64,000 nucleotides of DNA from Trissonchulus latispiculum. Its lineage: Eukaryota > Nematoda > Enoplea > Enoplida > Ironidae. Positions 22,701 through 34,172 of this stretch are shown piece by piece; position 1 is the stretch's first letter; each line of letters opens with the position of its first letter. The notes beneath the pieces were generated by a model. That model searched no databases and was not told the DNA's origin. It was given only the letters and a program-made list of their open reading frames with translations. The DNA lies in NCBI GenBank assembly GCA_030248195.1, contig JASAND010020786.1:5001-69000 (forward strand), given 5' to 3'. The translations under genes were made by a program, and so were the position numbers.

Positions 22701-23640
22701 CTCCCTTGTGAAAACTAAGGTTGAGATGCCCACCATGTTCATGCAAGAAGTCAGTTCCCAATAGACAGTCCTCGGCTAAACCCTTAGGAACCAGAAAGGA
22801 ATGTTCAATTTTAGTCCCCGGAGAGTCATAAAATTCAACAGGAAATTTGACAACACCCTTAAATTTTAAAGTTTGACCGTTTATGCCCTCAGCGCGAGGC
22901 GGGTGTGCTAGCGGCTTGATAGCTAGTTCCAAAGAGTTAGCCAAGCTTTCACTCATCAAGCTCAAGTTTGCTCCGGTGTCAACCAAGGTCTGTATGGGGC
23001 GTCCGTTTAGGTTCACGAAGATCATGGGCAGTGGTCGGTGTAGAACTGGGGTGTTAACACTGTGTCCCCCTTCATTTCTAGTCTGAGAGGGTAAGGTACC
23101 GATTAGATGTATCTCGCGATTCCTAGAAGTCACAGGTAGCTTTAAAGGAATCGTGACGCTTTTCCCGTTCTGTATAGGCATAATGTGCCGCCCCAGATCG
23201 AGTGAGATTTCCCCAGGAAAGCTAGTCATAAAGTCAGATCCTAGAATGCAATCAACAGTGAGGCTATCCACTACCACAAAGGTCCAATCTTGGATCGGTA
23301 AGGATTCCCGATTCCTATGAAATAAAACAGGTACGGTTACGGTCCCTACAATTTCACACTTCCCGCCTTTTAGCAGTTTGCAGGTATTGTGGTATTTCTA
23401 CCGGAAGCACGTCTAGTTTTTGTTGTCGCACTAGCCCGGTAGTCATGACTGAGACCAGCGATCCCGTGTCAAACAAGGCGTCTACAGTTTTCCCTAAAAT
23501 CATTAACGTCATTAGCAAAGGTACCGTTCGGACCATAAGTACAGAGTGAGCGTTGATAGTTATATTAGGATTCCCTACTATGGAGCGTGTTTGAACCTGA
23601 GAATTCCCAGTGCTAGCAGCGGAGTGAGAGACCCGGCGTT
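22700..23640 (-). pseudogene. Element B: two tandem aspartyl protease domains
   Basis: The open frame entering from the left side of the TTAA element at 23641 contains a first retropepsin: ALFDTGSLVSVM (DTGS codons 23459-23470) and, after a frameshift near 23375, ILGSDFM (near 23240). A second complete set follows in the same frame as ILGSDFM: TLVDTGANLSLM (DTGA codons 22969-22980) and LLGTDFLHE (near 22760). Each copy has the catalytic Asp-Thr-Gly and the distal hydrophobic-hydrophobic-Gly hallmark. Retroviral proteases are normally encoded once and dimerise. Two linked copies could form a covalent dimer, or one could be a non-catalytic relative. The duplication is seen; its function is inference. 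Confidence 0.8.
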
Positions 23641-23644
23641 TTAA

Positions 23645-24642
23645 GGTGGTGGTATCCTTTTGTGCAGTGCTTTTGTGGTGATTTCTTTGAAACGCTATAA
23701 CTTTCGCAATTTTGGGAGTTGCAAAGAGCTTTATACATCGTTTTAAAGCTTATTATCTGTACATTCACATGATCTTACAAAACTAGCAAAATTAGCAAAA
23801 AATAGCAGAAATTGTCTGACAAGCTGACATCTAACTGGATGAATATAGACCAAAAGTTTTTGAACATCGATTTCTCAAAACTGAAAAATCGGCCAAAAGT
23901 TCTTTTTGTGCCACGATATGAAGGACATATGGGCCGAGGGACGTTTTTTGGATTTGGCTCAGCAGGTCTTAACGGTCGAGAAAATCGGCCAAATGCACAG
24001 TAACACGAAATTTCGCATTGAGTTTTCTTGCTACTCAATATGTTTTAGCCCAAACCAAGAAAAACGTCCCTCCGCAGAAGTGCGAATTTTGATTCTGCCA
24101 AAAATCTCCGGAATCCGTCGAGTAGTTTTTGAGAAATCGATGTTCGAAACAAAATAATCGCAGTTTTGCTAAAATGATTTTTCGGCCAAATCTCTAGCTG
24201 AAAGCAATAAAGTCCGGCTAATAGGCATTCATAAAATGTGCATTTGGACGATGTATCGATTGAGTATAGCTAAGCCGATTTTGTCCTTAACATGTGGCAG
24301 TAATTTTGAAAAAACTGATTTCCTCGAAAATGGCCATTTTTTGACCCTAAAAACAGTTTTTTGCTTATACCGACTTAACCACTGGAGATAGCTCAAATGT
24401 TGTAAGAGCAAAAATGTTCATTTTCGAGTCCTCTTTCCAGCCATACCAACCAATCCGGTGTCTGGTCTACCTACTGGAGCCTAAGACCAAAACCCAAAAC
24501 TTTCTTATCTTTTGGCCTAAGAATACGGGACTGGTCCTAAAATGTTGAAGAGCACGGAAATAGGTTATTTCGTAAGTTTTAGCCCTTTGCGTAAAGGATT
24601 AAAGCCGTAGGAATCAAAAATACCCGAAAGGAAACCAGCACC
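23645..24642. mobile_element. 1.0-kb non-autonomous element flanked by TTAA (copy 2)
   Basis: TTAA at 23641-23644 and 24643-24646. Ends are GGTGGTGGTATCC and, as complement of the other end, GGTGCTGGTTTCC. Length 998 bp. The copy at 32145-36917 is the same family in the opposite orientation. It lies at the junction of B's env-like and protease frames. Short open frames inside are not genes. Confidence 0.8.
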
Positions 24643-24646
24643 TTAA

Positions 24647-25135
24647 GAGAACATGGTCTCTTAAGTGAACGTGTTCTCTTAAGTGAAATCCAAAAATACT
24701 TTAACTTTTAAAAGCAAGTGTTGAATTTGTAACTTTTAAAAATTAAAGTTAATAAGAATTGGGCAACTACTGCTGAAGATTTAGTTATTTTAAGAAGAAC
24801 GTAATTAATGATACCGTAAAAATGACAACAGCAACTATACAAACTACAAAAGTAAAATTGATAATAGCTTCTCAGTGGTATTGGACATTCACTTAAGCGA
24901 ACATGTTCTCTTAAGTGAGCATGTTCAAGTGAAATCTGAAAATTTTTCAATTTCGACCGTATTTCACTTAAGGGAACATGTTCTCTTAAGCGAGAGAATA
25001 TCTTTTGGCCTAAGAATACGGGACTGGTCCTAAAATGTTGAAGAGCACGGAAATAGGTTATTTCGTAAGTTTTAGATCTTTGCGTAAAGGATTAAAGCCG
25101 TAGGAGTCAAAAATACCCGAAAGGAAACCAGCACC
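24647..25135. repeat. TTAAG-palindrome element and duplicated end of the TTAA element
   Basis: 24647-24999 has arrays of CTCTTAAGTGAACATGTTC-type sequence at both ends in inverted orientation (24650-24690 and 24890-24992), like a short foldback element. 25000-25135 repeats almost exactly the last 135 bases of the TTAA element (24508-24642) and again ends in CCAGCACC followed by TTAA (25136-25139). The foldback unit may have inserted with, or caused, a duplication of the end. Confidence 0.65.
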
Positions 25136-27856
25136 TTAAAGGACTCGTTGCTGGTAAGAAACTAGTGATGAGTCGGTGGTCTCATCTCCTGAGTTTCGAT
25201 TCTCAAGTGGCCGCTGGCACGAGAACCAAACTATATGCCGCTCATTTCTATGTTTCTTATCTAAACTCATATCTATAGTGGGAGAGGCACAGTCAGCTCG
25301 CTCATCTGACAGGAGGTGGGCAGAAGCCTCACTGTCCTTAGCGTTATAATCAGACATAGAAGAAGCGTAAGACGTATCCCTAGAGATGGTTTTAGAAGTA
25401 GCCTGACACCTATTGGCAGCATTACGTAGCTTATCGTAGTCTAGAGATCGATTGACAGATCGTAAAGGGATCCGTTCATCGTTTACGGCTAAGGAACCCA
25501 ATTCTATAGGGGCTTCTTCCTCGTCGTCGCTAAAAAGTCGTTCCGTTAATCGGCGGCCGTCTATGGGTGCGGAAATCACCGGTGCTGCTGTGTTAGTGTC
25601 AGGTTTGCTGTGACACTTACCTCTAATCCGATTTCTGAATTTGGGACCACATGGCGTGACCCAAAGCACTATGATACATCCAATGACTACAATAATTATT
25701 ACCATAAACAGCCTTGGTTAAGTTGTAAGGGTACGAAAGGCAAGTGTACGTACTCCTTCATTTGGTCCTGTATTAGGTTCCGAGCCTGTTCATTCTCGTA
25801 TTCAGCCGTTGATAACTCAGTGAAATGTAAAGGTATCCTACCTAACGGGGCGGGCAAGACCGTTTCTTTGAGATCGGCTAAAGTAACAGTAGTCCTAGCC
25901 ATTCCTAGCGTACTAGTAAGAATAATGTTACCTATGATAAGGTGCAGATAGCGACCGTGTTCGAACTAGAGCGTGCCCGTTTCTGGCACTGCCACTCTTT
26001 CTCCTTCGGCCACATGGTTCAGAGACGGTGACCTAGCTACAATAACCTCGGTATAGTTGGTCCGAATGAGTACTCCTGCAGGCGTAGTACGGTATTCGGT
26101 GGAATTGTCCAAGACTTTTACCTTGACGTAGTCCTTGCAAGTGCTAAACTGTTTTTCTACCCTATCTTCAGAGAATGAAATAAGGATTTGCAGACATTTA
26201 GCTCGTAGGCTTGTAACTATCGCGTTTGGGGGGCAAAACCACAAGCCAGGTGCGGTTTTACACTCAGTTACATCGATCTCACGGACTTCACCGGAATCCA
26301 ACCGTTGAGCGTAGTCCGGCATAGGAGCTAGGGTGGTGATGCCGTGTAAATTAGAGTTATAACCTAAGTTGTGCACTGCATACAGTGGTCTTACCTCTTG
26401 TTCCAATGGTACAGGGATTTCAAGCATAAATCCAAATCAGAGCGAATTAAAATTAATCTTAATAGGGTAAACTTTACCAAACTGATAAATGAGACTTGGC
26501 TCCTGGCTTAGTAAGGAGTTGCGCAAGGAGGGATGCGTTTTGATTATCCCTTTCAAGGTCTGTAGATTGACAAGTCCGGGAGTAATTTTGGAACGCAGTC
26601 CAGCATGCATGACAGAATTTGAACCTTCACGTAAGGACGAGGTGAAAATGTGAGCCAACAATTGCATATAAATTTGACGCATGTAGGAGAAATTGGAACA
26701 TCGCGCACGAATAATGAGAGTGGTCAAATCCTGAACTGTGTGATGTAGAAAGGCATAAACTTGCTCGTTTGCGTGCACAATTTTCCGAGCCGAATCCGTA
26801 ATTTTAATCTATTCGTCTCGCAAAATATGAAATCCCTGTTCCACAGCATTTACCTTAGCATCTAGCTTACCTAGGTGATAGGAGTTAGACAAACTGTTGG
26901 CTATACCACCAATGCCTAACGCCCCAGCTAACAGAAATTCGATAAAACGTTTATGACGCTGTCTACCTGGCTCTATAGGGGGATAGGAAGTACAAACCCC
27001 AGGAGTGGATCGACATAAACTAGCCAATAATTTGGAGTAGAAATTTGTATTCAAAACTCCCGAATAAAGCTTTCGGTACTCCGCTTTTATCTGATCAATT
27101 TCTTGTTCCAAAAAATCATGCTCATCAACTTTGATTTATCATTCGTACGCAATACTGATCCGTCTTAGCCTTACCCGTATTAAGATCAATACAATCTTCC
27201 TCATTGGCCCACTCAGGGGGTTTCCACTGGGGTGAGATCGGGAGCACAGCCAACTGTACGATCAGAGCCAGATACTCAGTCTTCTGAGATATCACCCCTA
27301 TACCCGCGGGACTCAAGACAGCTCCCCAACGAGGCAACACAACCGTGCCTATCTTAGCTATTTCATCTGCCAAAAAATGAGACGATTCTGTTTCCGTAGC
27401 TGACTGGGCACTAGCGGTCGATAGTAGTAAACCCATCATAAGCCAAAAGATGGGCGTGCCGAATTTTCTCAACAAACGGATAGCCGAAAAAATAGACAAA
27501 AATGGTAATAAAAGTAGTGAAAAGTCGAAAGCTTTTGGTTTCTCGGCTTTCTTCTCGAAAATTTCCAACAGTTTATCCGAATAAAGTTCACATTGAACAG
27601 CAACGGTATGAGATTTAGTACTCACTTCCGTTTCGCTGAAACTTTCATAATTTCGCGGCCTTACTTCGTCAGAATTAGAAATAGGAATAAATAGTTCCTC
27701 ATCAGTTGAGGTTGCAGTGCTAGGAGTGAGTGCACGTTTCAGCAAATAAGGTGGCTCGTAGCGTTCCGGTCGACAGGTGCAAACCATGGGCTGCCGACAC
27801 ATCAGAATTTTATGCGAAAAGTGCGGTGAAGTGAGGCACCTTTTGGCGTGCCGCAC
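25136..27856 (-). pseudogene. Element B: env-like membrane glycoprotein, broken
   Basis: Class I fusion-type envelope, the protein that would let an errantivirus-like element leave and enter cells. Seen in order: a hydrophobic signal/anchor region (27.45-27.40 kb), a dibasic cleavage-type site RQRHKR near 26.95 kb followed at once by a hydrophobic Gly/Ala-rich stretch (fusion-peptide-like), a long ectodomain with Cys and N-x-T sites, one strong transmembrane segment beginning at 25705, and a cytoplasmic tail of about 165 residues. Resemblance to baculovirus F/insect errantivirus Env is by architecture only. It is interrupted by in-frame stops (near 26810, 26438 and 25967) and by frame changes near 27.12 and 25.70 kb. 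It lies between gag and protease, not at the 3' end. Confidence 0.65.
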
Positions 27857-28908
27857 ACATTGAGGGAAACTGCTCGCACTGAGCGGGCAGAATACTGGCC
27901 AGCCGACCCGGAATCAGACCGTGGCTGTCGACTGTAATACTGTCTACGATCATGATATTCTGAGCGATCGCTGCCTGAGTAGGCAGAAGATCCTGAGTAA
28001 TGTCGATCCCTACCGGAATTTTCGTGGTAGTGCCCGCTTCCCTGGACCCTAGATCGGGAGACCGCGAATTTCGGCCCATACTCACGTCTCATCTCCGCAG
28101 GGAGGCCAGACCGCTGGTCCCTTCGGTCAGTCGGTTGACCATTGTCCCGCCGGTTGTCAGGTCGATAACGTTCATTCCTATACTGCTGATCGTAATTCCT
28201 ATCGTCCCTACGTTCATAATTTCTGTTATCTCGACTATCATAATTCCTATTATTCCGGTTGTCATAGCGTTCCCTATTACATTTCCGTTGCTATCATTGT
28301 ATCTACCGCGATCATAATTGTCACGTCCCTGCCCATTTCGATTGTCGTAATTTCGATTTCGGTCAGAGTTTCGAAAATAACCACGGTTAGACTGGAAATT
28401 TTGGTTTCTTGACTGATAAGCTCCCCATCCCGGCTGTCGGCACTCGCGTCGGACGTGTCCGGGCAGTTGAAACAGGTGGTACCAGTGGGCAGGTTTCGTG
28501 AACGTTCAGTTTTTCCTGCACTGGACGCTTTTTTGGAATTTTCGGCCTCAAATTTTTCAAAGCGAATCTTCAAATCTCTAACAGCTTTTTCTGCTTCAGC
28601 GATTGCCGCTGGACCGTCCTGCTCTGCTCGAAAACTTGGTTCCAGAAAGGACGGGTATCCCTCCCCAGGGTACTCTCCTTCTGCCAACTGGGCTCTCTCA
28701 ACTGCCTAATAGCTAACGTAGTACACCCAGGAGGCACTCTGTTTTTGAGATCCGTTCTTATCCCAAAAGGAAACAACCGTAGTTTTAACAATTTAACCTG
28801 TTTGTCGGTGAACCCGTCCTCCTCCTTAAAGCTAAGGCGAGCATACCTATTTAAACGCATTAAATAATCAGCTACAGGCTCTCCTTTTTTCTGTTTTACC
28901 TGAAACAT
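27802..28908 (-). pseudogene. Element B gag (5' end missing)
   Basis: Capsid-type gag segment (begins MFQVKQKKGEPVADYLMRLN, then LRLFPFGIRTDL), with capsid-like sequence also open upstream to about 29005 (GNWTELIAEAKKIM). A CFNC...GHVRREC zinc knuckle is recognisable near 28.44-28.47 kb, with a frameshift inside it. An Arg/Asn/Asp/Tyr-rich RNA-binding region follows, in several frames, ending around 27810 where it overlaps the start of the env-like frame. The N-terminus, leader and 5' LTR are absent; homology ends in a G-rich tract at about 29010. Confidence 0.75.
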
Positions 28909-29004
28909 AAGGGAGGAAGCATGAAGTGCTGTGTACCATAATCTTTTTGGCTTCCGCGATCAGTTCAGTCCAGTTGCCCCTACTATCCTTGGGCACTGAC
29001 CGGA

Positions 29005-31070
29005 AGAGTTCGAGAGCACGCCCTCTTTTGGGGGGAGGGGGTGAGGACCCCTCGGGGGGGGGTGGTGAGGTCCCGGTCTGGGGGGGTTAAATCCCCCCCT
29101 TCCAAAACCCCCGCCAAGCACATGTATGTTTTGCCCCCGAAAATACACTACAAATACCAGGCAATCTAGCAAATGAATAATTAAGGGTCTTAATCGTTTT
29201 GAAGGGACTTTTGGGGGCAATCACGATATACTTCAAGAAAGGCAAATGGAAGAGAGGTAGTAGCGTCTTCCGCTACTGCCATTACTACACTAGAGTGATT
29301 TCCTATTATCCGGAAAATGTTTCTCATGTTGTGACTCGATTCTTGAACCTACAGGATAAATGCCTTGAACCAAAACAAACATTTATTTCAATTTTAGAGC
29401 AATTTACCAGTATATCTTACATTTAGTTCAAATTCGTGTTCCAATAACCATAGTTTAATAAGTGTTTGAACATTAGTGCAAAAAATTATGAGAAACAATT
29501 CAATTATTTGTGTAGTATCTGAAACACTGTCTATTTGTCGATATGTGAAGCATCAATTCCTAAGTATATATGTAAAGAAAACGCTATTTGGGGGTCGTTT
29601 TGATTCTCCGTTCTCTACAGATTAGACGCAAATCCAGGAAGGTCCACGTCGAACACTGGCTCTATACTTGCTATTCCCTAGTCATTCAAGGGGATACACA
29701 GGGGTCATACTATTAATCTAACAACAAATCTAGATATTCGGTTCACAGTTATTTCCCAATTTCAAGCGATCTAAGTATCTAACTTCTTACTCTCTCTCGC
29801 TCAAGCGCAGGTAAAGCCAATTCACGCCTTAATTAAATTAAATTATTAGTTTAATGGAGCGTTCACAATTATGATTGTACATGGAATGACATTATCTACA
29901 GTTTAGAATACAATGATACAGACATCTAGGTAGGCACATACAGGACCCAAGATTATGCAAGGATGTACAGGCACAATACAAATAGTCGGTGTTAATCAAG
30001 AATCAAGTTCCTTTTTCAACCTCAAGTTTTAGACTACGCTTTCTTTAAAATCTCACGCACAAGATCAGAACAATATTAATCCTCTTGGTTTGTCAAACTC
30101 ACTATTCAAGCTACCTGTGTGATGGATGTTATCAGTTGACAGGTCCTCCAGAAGGTAAAGCCAAGGGGAAACACGGAAAATAGCAGATAGGGAAGTAATA
30201 GCCAAGTAGAATAGCAGAACGCAAACGAGTCGTGGCAAGCCCCCAACAGGTAAAGTCCGAGCGTACCGGTCAATATAGAGACCGTACGCACAATTCAAAA
30301 GGGAAACATTTCAAATAACGAACAATACTCAACTTTAAACAGAGGCCGAATATTAAAGACGACAATCACAAACCAACGACCAATACCCCAAATTCTTAAA
30401 TTCATAATCACAGACCCAGAAAACGAATACTCATACTGTCAAAGAATAGCTAACTACCGAAATAGAGTCAAGATTGACATAGATATACAAAATTGCCAGA
30501 ACCAAAAATCATCAGAATACAAAGAATTATCAGAACAAAAATTACCAGAATACAAAACTTGCCCAAAAATTATCAGAAAATCATCAGAATACAAAGAATT
30601 ATCAGAACAAAAATTACCAGAATACAAAACTTGCCCAAAAATTATCGGAATGCTGACATCCACTAGCGATATTGATAATATTAAACCCAGACCTAGCATT
30701 TCAATTTTTCTATCCTCCACATATGCCTTCGAGTCGATGTTATCCCGAGAGACTTTTAGGTAACTGATGAAATGCTAAACGAATAATTTAGACTGTCAAT
30801 GACTTTTTCTTAACACAGTTACTGTTATATCGCGTGGTAGCAGATTCCTGAAATCCTCTCATGCAACGTCGTCCACCGGTCGTTTATCGAACTGACTAGT
30901 TTAACCGTGAACATAAATGTGGATGTGCTTGTGTGGTTCATGATCACAAAACTTCACAAAATTGTGGATACATGTGCTTAATTATACAGCTATGCACAGG
31001 TAAGAATCTCCAAAACAGTCTCAATGTTCTCTGCACAAAGCATTTGCGAAACACTTCAATCTCTGCTGCT
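29005..31070. other. Repeat-like and AT-rich DNA, no gene
   Basis: 29005-29120 is a G-rich then C-rich tract at the truncated 5' end of element B. The rest is AT-rich sequence without recognisable coding exons. It contains a tandem duplication of about 71 bp (30506-30648: units with AATCATCAGAATACAAAG and AAAACTTGCCCAAAAATTAT). Confidence 0.5.
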
Positions 31071-31325
31071 TCAATGCTCCTTTCTGTTTATTCCTTTGCT
31101 GGCCAGAAACTTCATCAGCGCCGGATAGGAAGGGATTATTGGCTGATATCTGGGATAGAAAATTTCCATCGGCATCTTTTGCTTCTTGCTCTCTTCACCA
31201 GAAATCGATGAATTGTTTGGTTGATGTTGACGGAAACGAAACATCGCATTCGGGTATCCAAATAGCATAATTGTGTAACATGGAGGTACTACGAGACACA
31301 GGAGCAGAATTTGGACAAGGTTCAT
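31071..31325 (-). CDS. Possible small secreted peptide precursor (84 aa)
   Basis: Starts at an ATG in good context (GGAAACATG). Residues 1-18 (MNLVQILLLCLVVPPCYT) look like a signal peptide with a plausible cleavage site. The remaining 66 residues contain a Phe/Arg-rich segment (NAMFRFRQHQP), a dibasic-rich stretch EESKKQK, and a Tyr/Pro-rich segment IFYPRYQPIIPSYP, ending in LASKGINRKEH. That layout would suit a neuropeptide or short hormone precursor, but I recognise no family. It may be one exon of a longer gene or a chance ORF. No nearby gene on the same strand supports it. Confidence 0.35.
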   Translation of the reverse strand: MNLVQILLLCLVVPPCYTIMLFGYPNAMFRFRQHQPNNSSISGEESKKQKMPMEIFYPRYQPIIPSYPALMKFLASKGINRKEH

Positions 31326-31329
31326 GTTT

Positions 31330-32140
31330 CCCCCTTCAATCCAATAATTTTTAGTCTTCTTTTAAACACTTTTGTATCTGTCAGGATCATTTGATGCTAA
31401 TCATTCACCAAGAATCGGCTAAGCTGTTGTCCTGGGCATACGATTGAAGTACAGGAAGTGTTCTTGACTGATTGTAGAAAGATATAGGATTATGATGGCT
31501 GCGACAGATAAAGGGCTTAATTTTGGGCACCATGACAGTCAAGATTTAGGCAACGAGGCACTCGAGATTAAGAAAAGCTTACACCTTGCTCAAAAAGCCC
31601 TGTCACGAGCAATCACATTGCTAAACCGTTTAGAAATGTTGTAGTGTAGCATAAAAAGAAATTCTAGAATTTTCCGTGTTGACTTTTTCCAATCACAGAA
31701 ACATATTGAAACTGCAGAATGGTGATGCAGTACCTGTTTGGTGACTCCTGCCATATGCATTATGCAGGGTGCATGTTGAGTCGTGAATTATAATTTGTAG
31801 CAGAGGTACAAACAACAACTTTATTGTACAATGTTAACAAACAACTTTATTAGGTTTCGGTTGATGTGGTAAGATTCTGCCACGATCCAATATTCAATTG
31901 CAAAGATACAGAGAGATCAGAGTTTGTAGTTTTATAGTCTAAAATCATTTGGAAACGTCGTTCACTTGAATAGTTTTACTGCAGTAACACGCGATGAAAA
32001 AGGCAATGTAAAGGTATCAAAGTCAAGAAAAAAATGGTAGCTTTTTTAGAGTTTGTAGTGTCTTAAACGTCGTCTGATTTCACAGGCTTCGCCACAGTGG
32101 TTACACAACAGTCCTTGAACAGCTTCATGAGAAGATAGGC
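31330..32140. other. No gene supported
   Basis: AT-rich sequence with no coding signal that I can defend. It contains a short duplicated AACAAACAACTTTATT motif near 31810-31850. Confidence 0.4.
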
Positions 32141-33454
32141 TTAAGGTGCTGGTTTCCTTTCCGGTATTTTTGACTCATACGGCTTTAATCCTTTACGTAA
32201 CTGGCTAAAACTTACGAAATAACCTAATTCCGTGCTCTTTAACATTCTGGGACCAGTCTCGTAATTTTAGGCCAAAAGATAAGAAAGTTTTGGTTTTTGG
32301 CTTTAGGCTCTCAGTAGGTAGACACGACACGGGATTGGTTGTTATGGCTGGAAAGAGGTCACGAAAATGAACATTTTTGCTTTTACAACCTTTGAGCTAT
32401 CTCCAGTGGATAAGTCAGTATAAGCAAAAAACTGTTTTTAGGGTCAAGAAATGGCCATTTTCGAGGAAATCAGTTTTTTCAAAATTACTGCCACATGTTA
32501 AGGACAAACTTAGCTTATTTATACTCAATCGATGCAGCGTCTAGGTGCCCATTTTATGAATGCCTATTAGCCGGAACTTATTGTTTTAACCTAGAGATTT
32601 GGCCGAAAAACTATTTTGGCAAAACTGCGATTTTTTTGTTTCGAACATGGATTTCTCAAAAACTACTCGACGGATCCCGAAGATTTTGGGCAGAATTGAA
32701 ATTCGTCCTTCTGCAGAGGGACGTTTTTCTTGGTTTGGGCTAAAACATATCCAGTTGCAAGAAAACTCAATGCGAAGTTGCGAAATTTCGTGTAACCGTG
32801 CATATGGCTGATTTTCTCGACCGTTAAGGCCTGCTGAGCCAAATCCAGGAAAACATCCCTCGGCCCATATGTCCTTCATAGAATGGCACAAAAAGAACTT
32901 TTGGGCGATTCTTCAGTTTTGAGAAATCCATAGTAGTAGGGCCATTTCGACCAACACTCCGGGAGGGAATGTCCTTGAAAGTTTAAAGTCCCTTGAGATC
33001 TGTGTTTGAAAGTTTTGTTAACCCCATCTGTTCTCCCTAGGGTTTTTAGTTCGCAACTTTTCTTCTCCTTTTTATGAAGACCGCATGTTGTCTCTAGGGA
33101 TGGCACTCTAAGTTTTTTATTCGACAACATCGCCCAAAACGTAAGTATTTGCTCGTTTGCAGTAGATGTGTTTTCAAATGTGTGAGGTGTCTAGAGTTCA
33201 GTAGTTTAATTTTCATAATAGTTGTTCTGTCCCTCTGCGTTCTTTCCCCGGGGCTTGGGACCCGGCGTCGGCCCATTACCGGACTCCTACCTACCTAATC
33301 TATACACTATCTAATTCCTACGTACCTACCTAACTTACCTAATCGATATACACTAACCTAAGCCCGGTCCTAGTCTATTGTTTTTATGTTTTTATTTTCC
33401 ATAGACAATCGTTTTATATATACAACAAATATGTACACTATATACAGTTAGCCC

Positions 33455-33745
33455 TTAGAAGGACTGTTGGGATAATGGGGTAAAGAGGCGAAGGCGGAGC
33501 TTGGTTCCCAGGGTTTGGGCGAGGCTGTCGGTAATTGGAATTTGTTTTTGGTCAATCATCCAAAGGTCAACCAAATCCGGCCCTTCTAAAATCCCCAAAA
33601 ATGGCAATCCGAAACTTCCCTTAAATTTAAAACTAGCCGACCTCCCATCCTCAATAGCTGTTTCCGGGGTGAAGTAGCATGGCGCACTGTAGTCCCAAAT
33701 TTCCACCTCATTACCTTGATCACTGAACCAACACCACCAAAACAT
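33455..33745 (-). CDS. Unrecognised 96-aa protein, left copy
   Basis: Begins MFWWCWFSDQGNEVEIWDYS and ends TPLSQQSF. It is rich in aromatic residues at the N-terminus, with a central Gly-Phe-Leu-Pro core (FGLPFLGILEG) and a basic LRLRL near the end. A TATAAAAGG sequence lies about 90 bases upstream (near 33830, minus strand). Aligned by eye with the right copy (35245-35535) it has the same length and 14 differences in 96 residues, no indels and no stops. That is compatible with coding constraint, though recent duplication or arm conversion could also explain it. Function unknown. Confidence 0.5.
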   Translation of the reverse strand: MFWWCWFSDQGNEVEIWDYSAPCYFTPETAIEDGRSASFKFKGSFGLPFLGILEGPDLVDLWMIDQKQIPITDSLAQTLGTKLRLRLFTPLSQQSF

Positions 33746-33954
33746 TTTCTAGAGAGCTTTTAAAATCGACCGTCCACCACGAATGAACGAATGAGACTGA
33801 TCCATTTCCCGATTTTTGCTCCTTTTATAGTACTCGAAGTTGTCGCGTCGAATTGGCCATCCAATCTAGACATGACTTACTTCGAGTACTGTGAATCAGT
33901 AAAAGCAGAAATTGTTCTCTGAAATTTTTCAACATTACCCCAACATTACTCACA

Positions 33955-34170
33955 AGGCTCGGTGCAAGCTCGGTGTATACTCGGTGTTGGCTCGGTGCAA
34001 GCTCGGCGTTAGCACGGAGTAAGCTTGGAGTAACTCGAAATCAATAAAAGCACGAAGGACAACGTACATAAAAGCATCATGCGAAATCAATAAAAACACG
34101 AACGACAAAGTACATAAAAGCACGATCAGCAAAGAACATAAAAGCAGGCACAATACTTAACCTTTAACAA
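33955..34170. repeat. Short-repeat array left of the zinc-finger ORF
   Basis: 33955-34030 repeats a 10-12-base unit of the type AAGCTCGGTGTA/TACTCGGTGTTG (CTCGGTG occurs four times, with variants CTCGGCG and CACGGAG). It is followed by three spaced copies of ACATAAAAGCA-type sequence up to the ATG at 34173. The layout resembles iterated binding sites or a promoter. Confidence 0.7.
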
Positions 34171-34172
34171 AG

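Larger units (their letters stand above)
3946..29005 (-). mobile_element. Errantivirus-like Gypsy element B, fragmented
   Basis: All pieces are on the minus strand in one order: gag, env-like, protease 1, protease 2, RT, pol linker, integrase, OTU. They are separated only by recognisable insertions: TTAA elements at 23.6-25.1 kb, repeats at 19.3-21.3 kb, element A at 10.4-19.0 kb, and the composite block at 4.49-8.23 kb. Neither LTR was found. Continuity as one element is inferred from strand, order and the way the insertions cut frames; mixing of two related elements cannot be excluded. Confidence 0.6.

Noticed and set aside
27810..28317. Separate Arg/Ser/Tyr-rich genes
   Set aside because: These are alternative frames of the low-complexity RNA-binding tail of element B gag.
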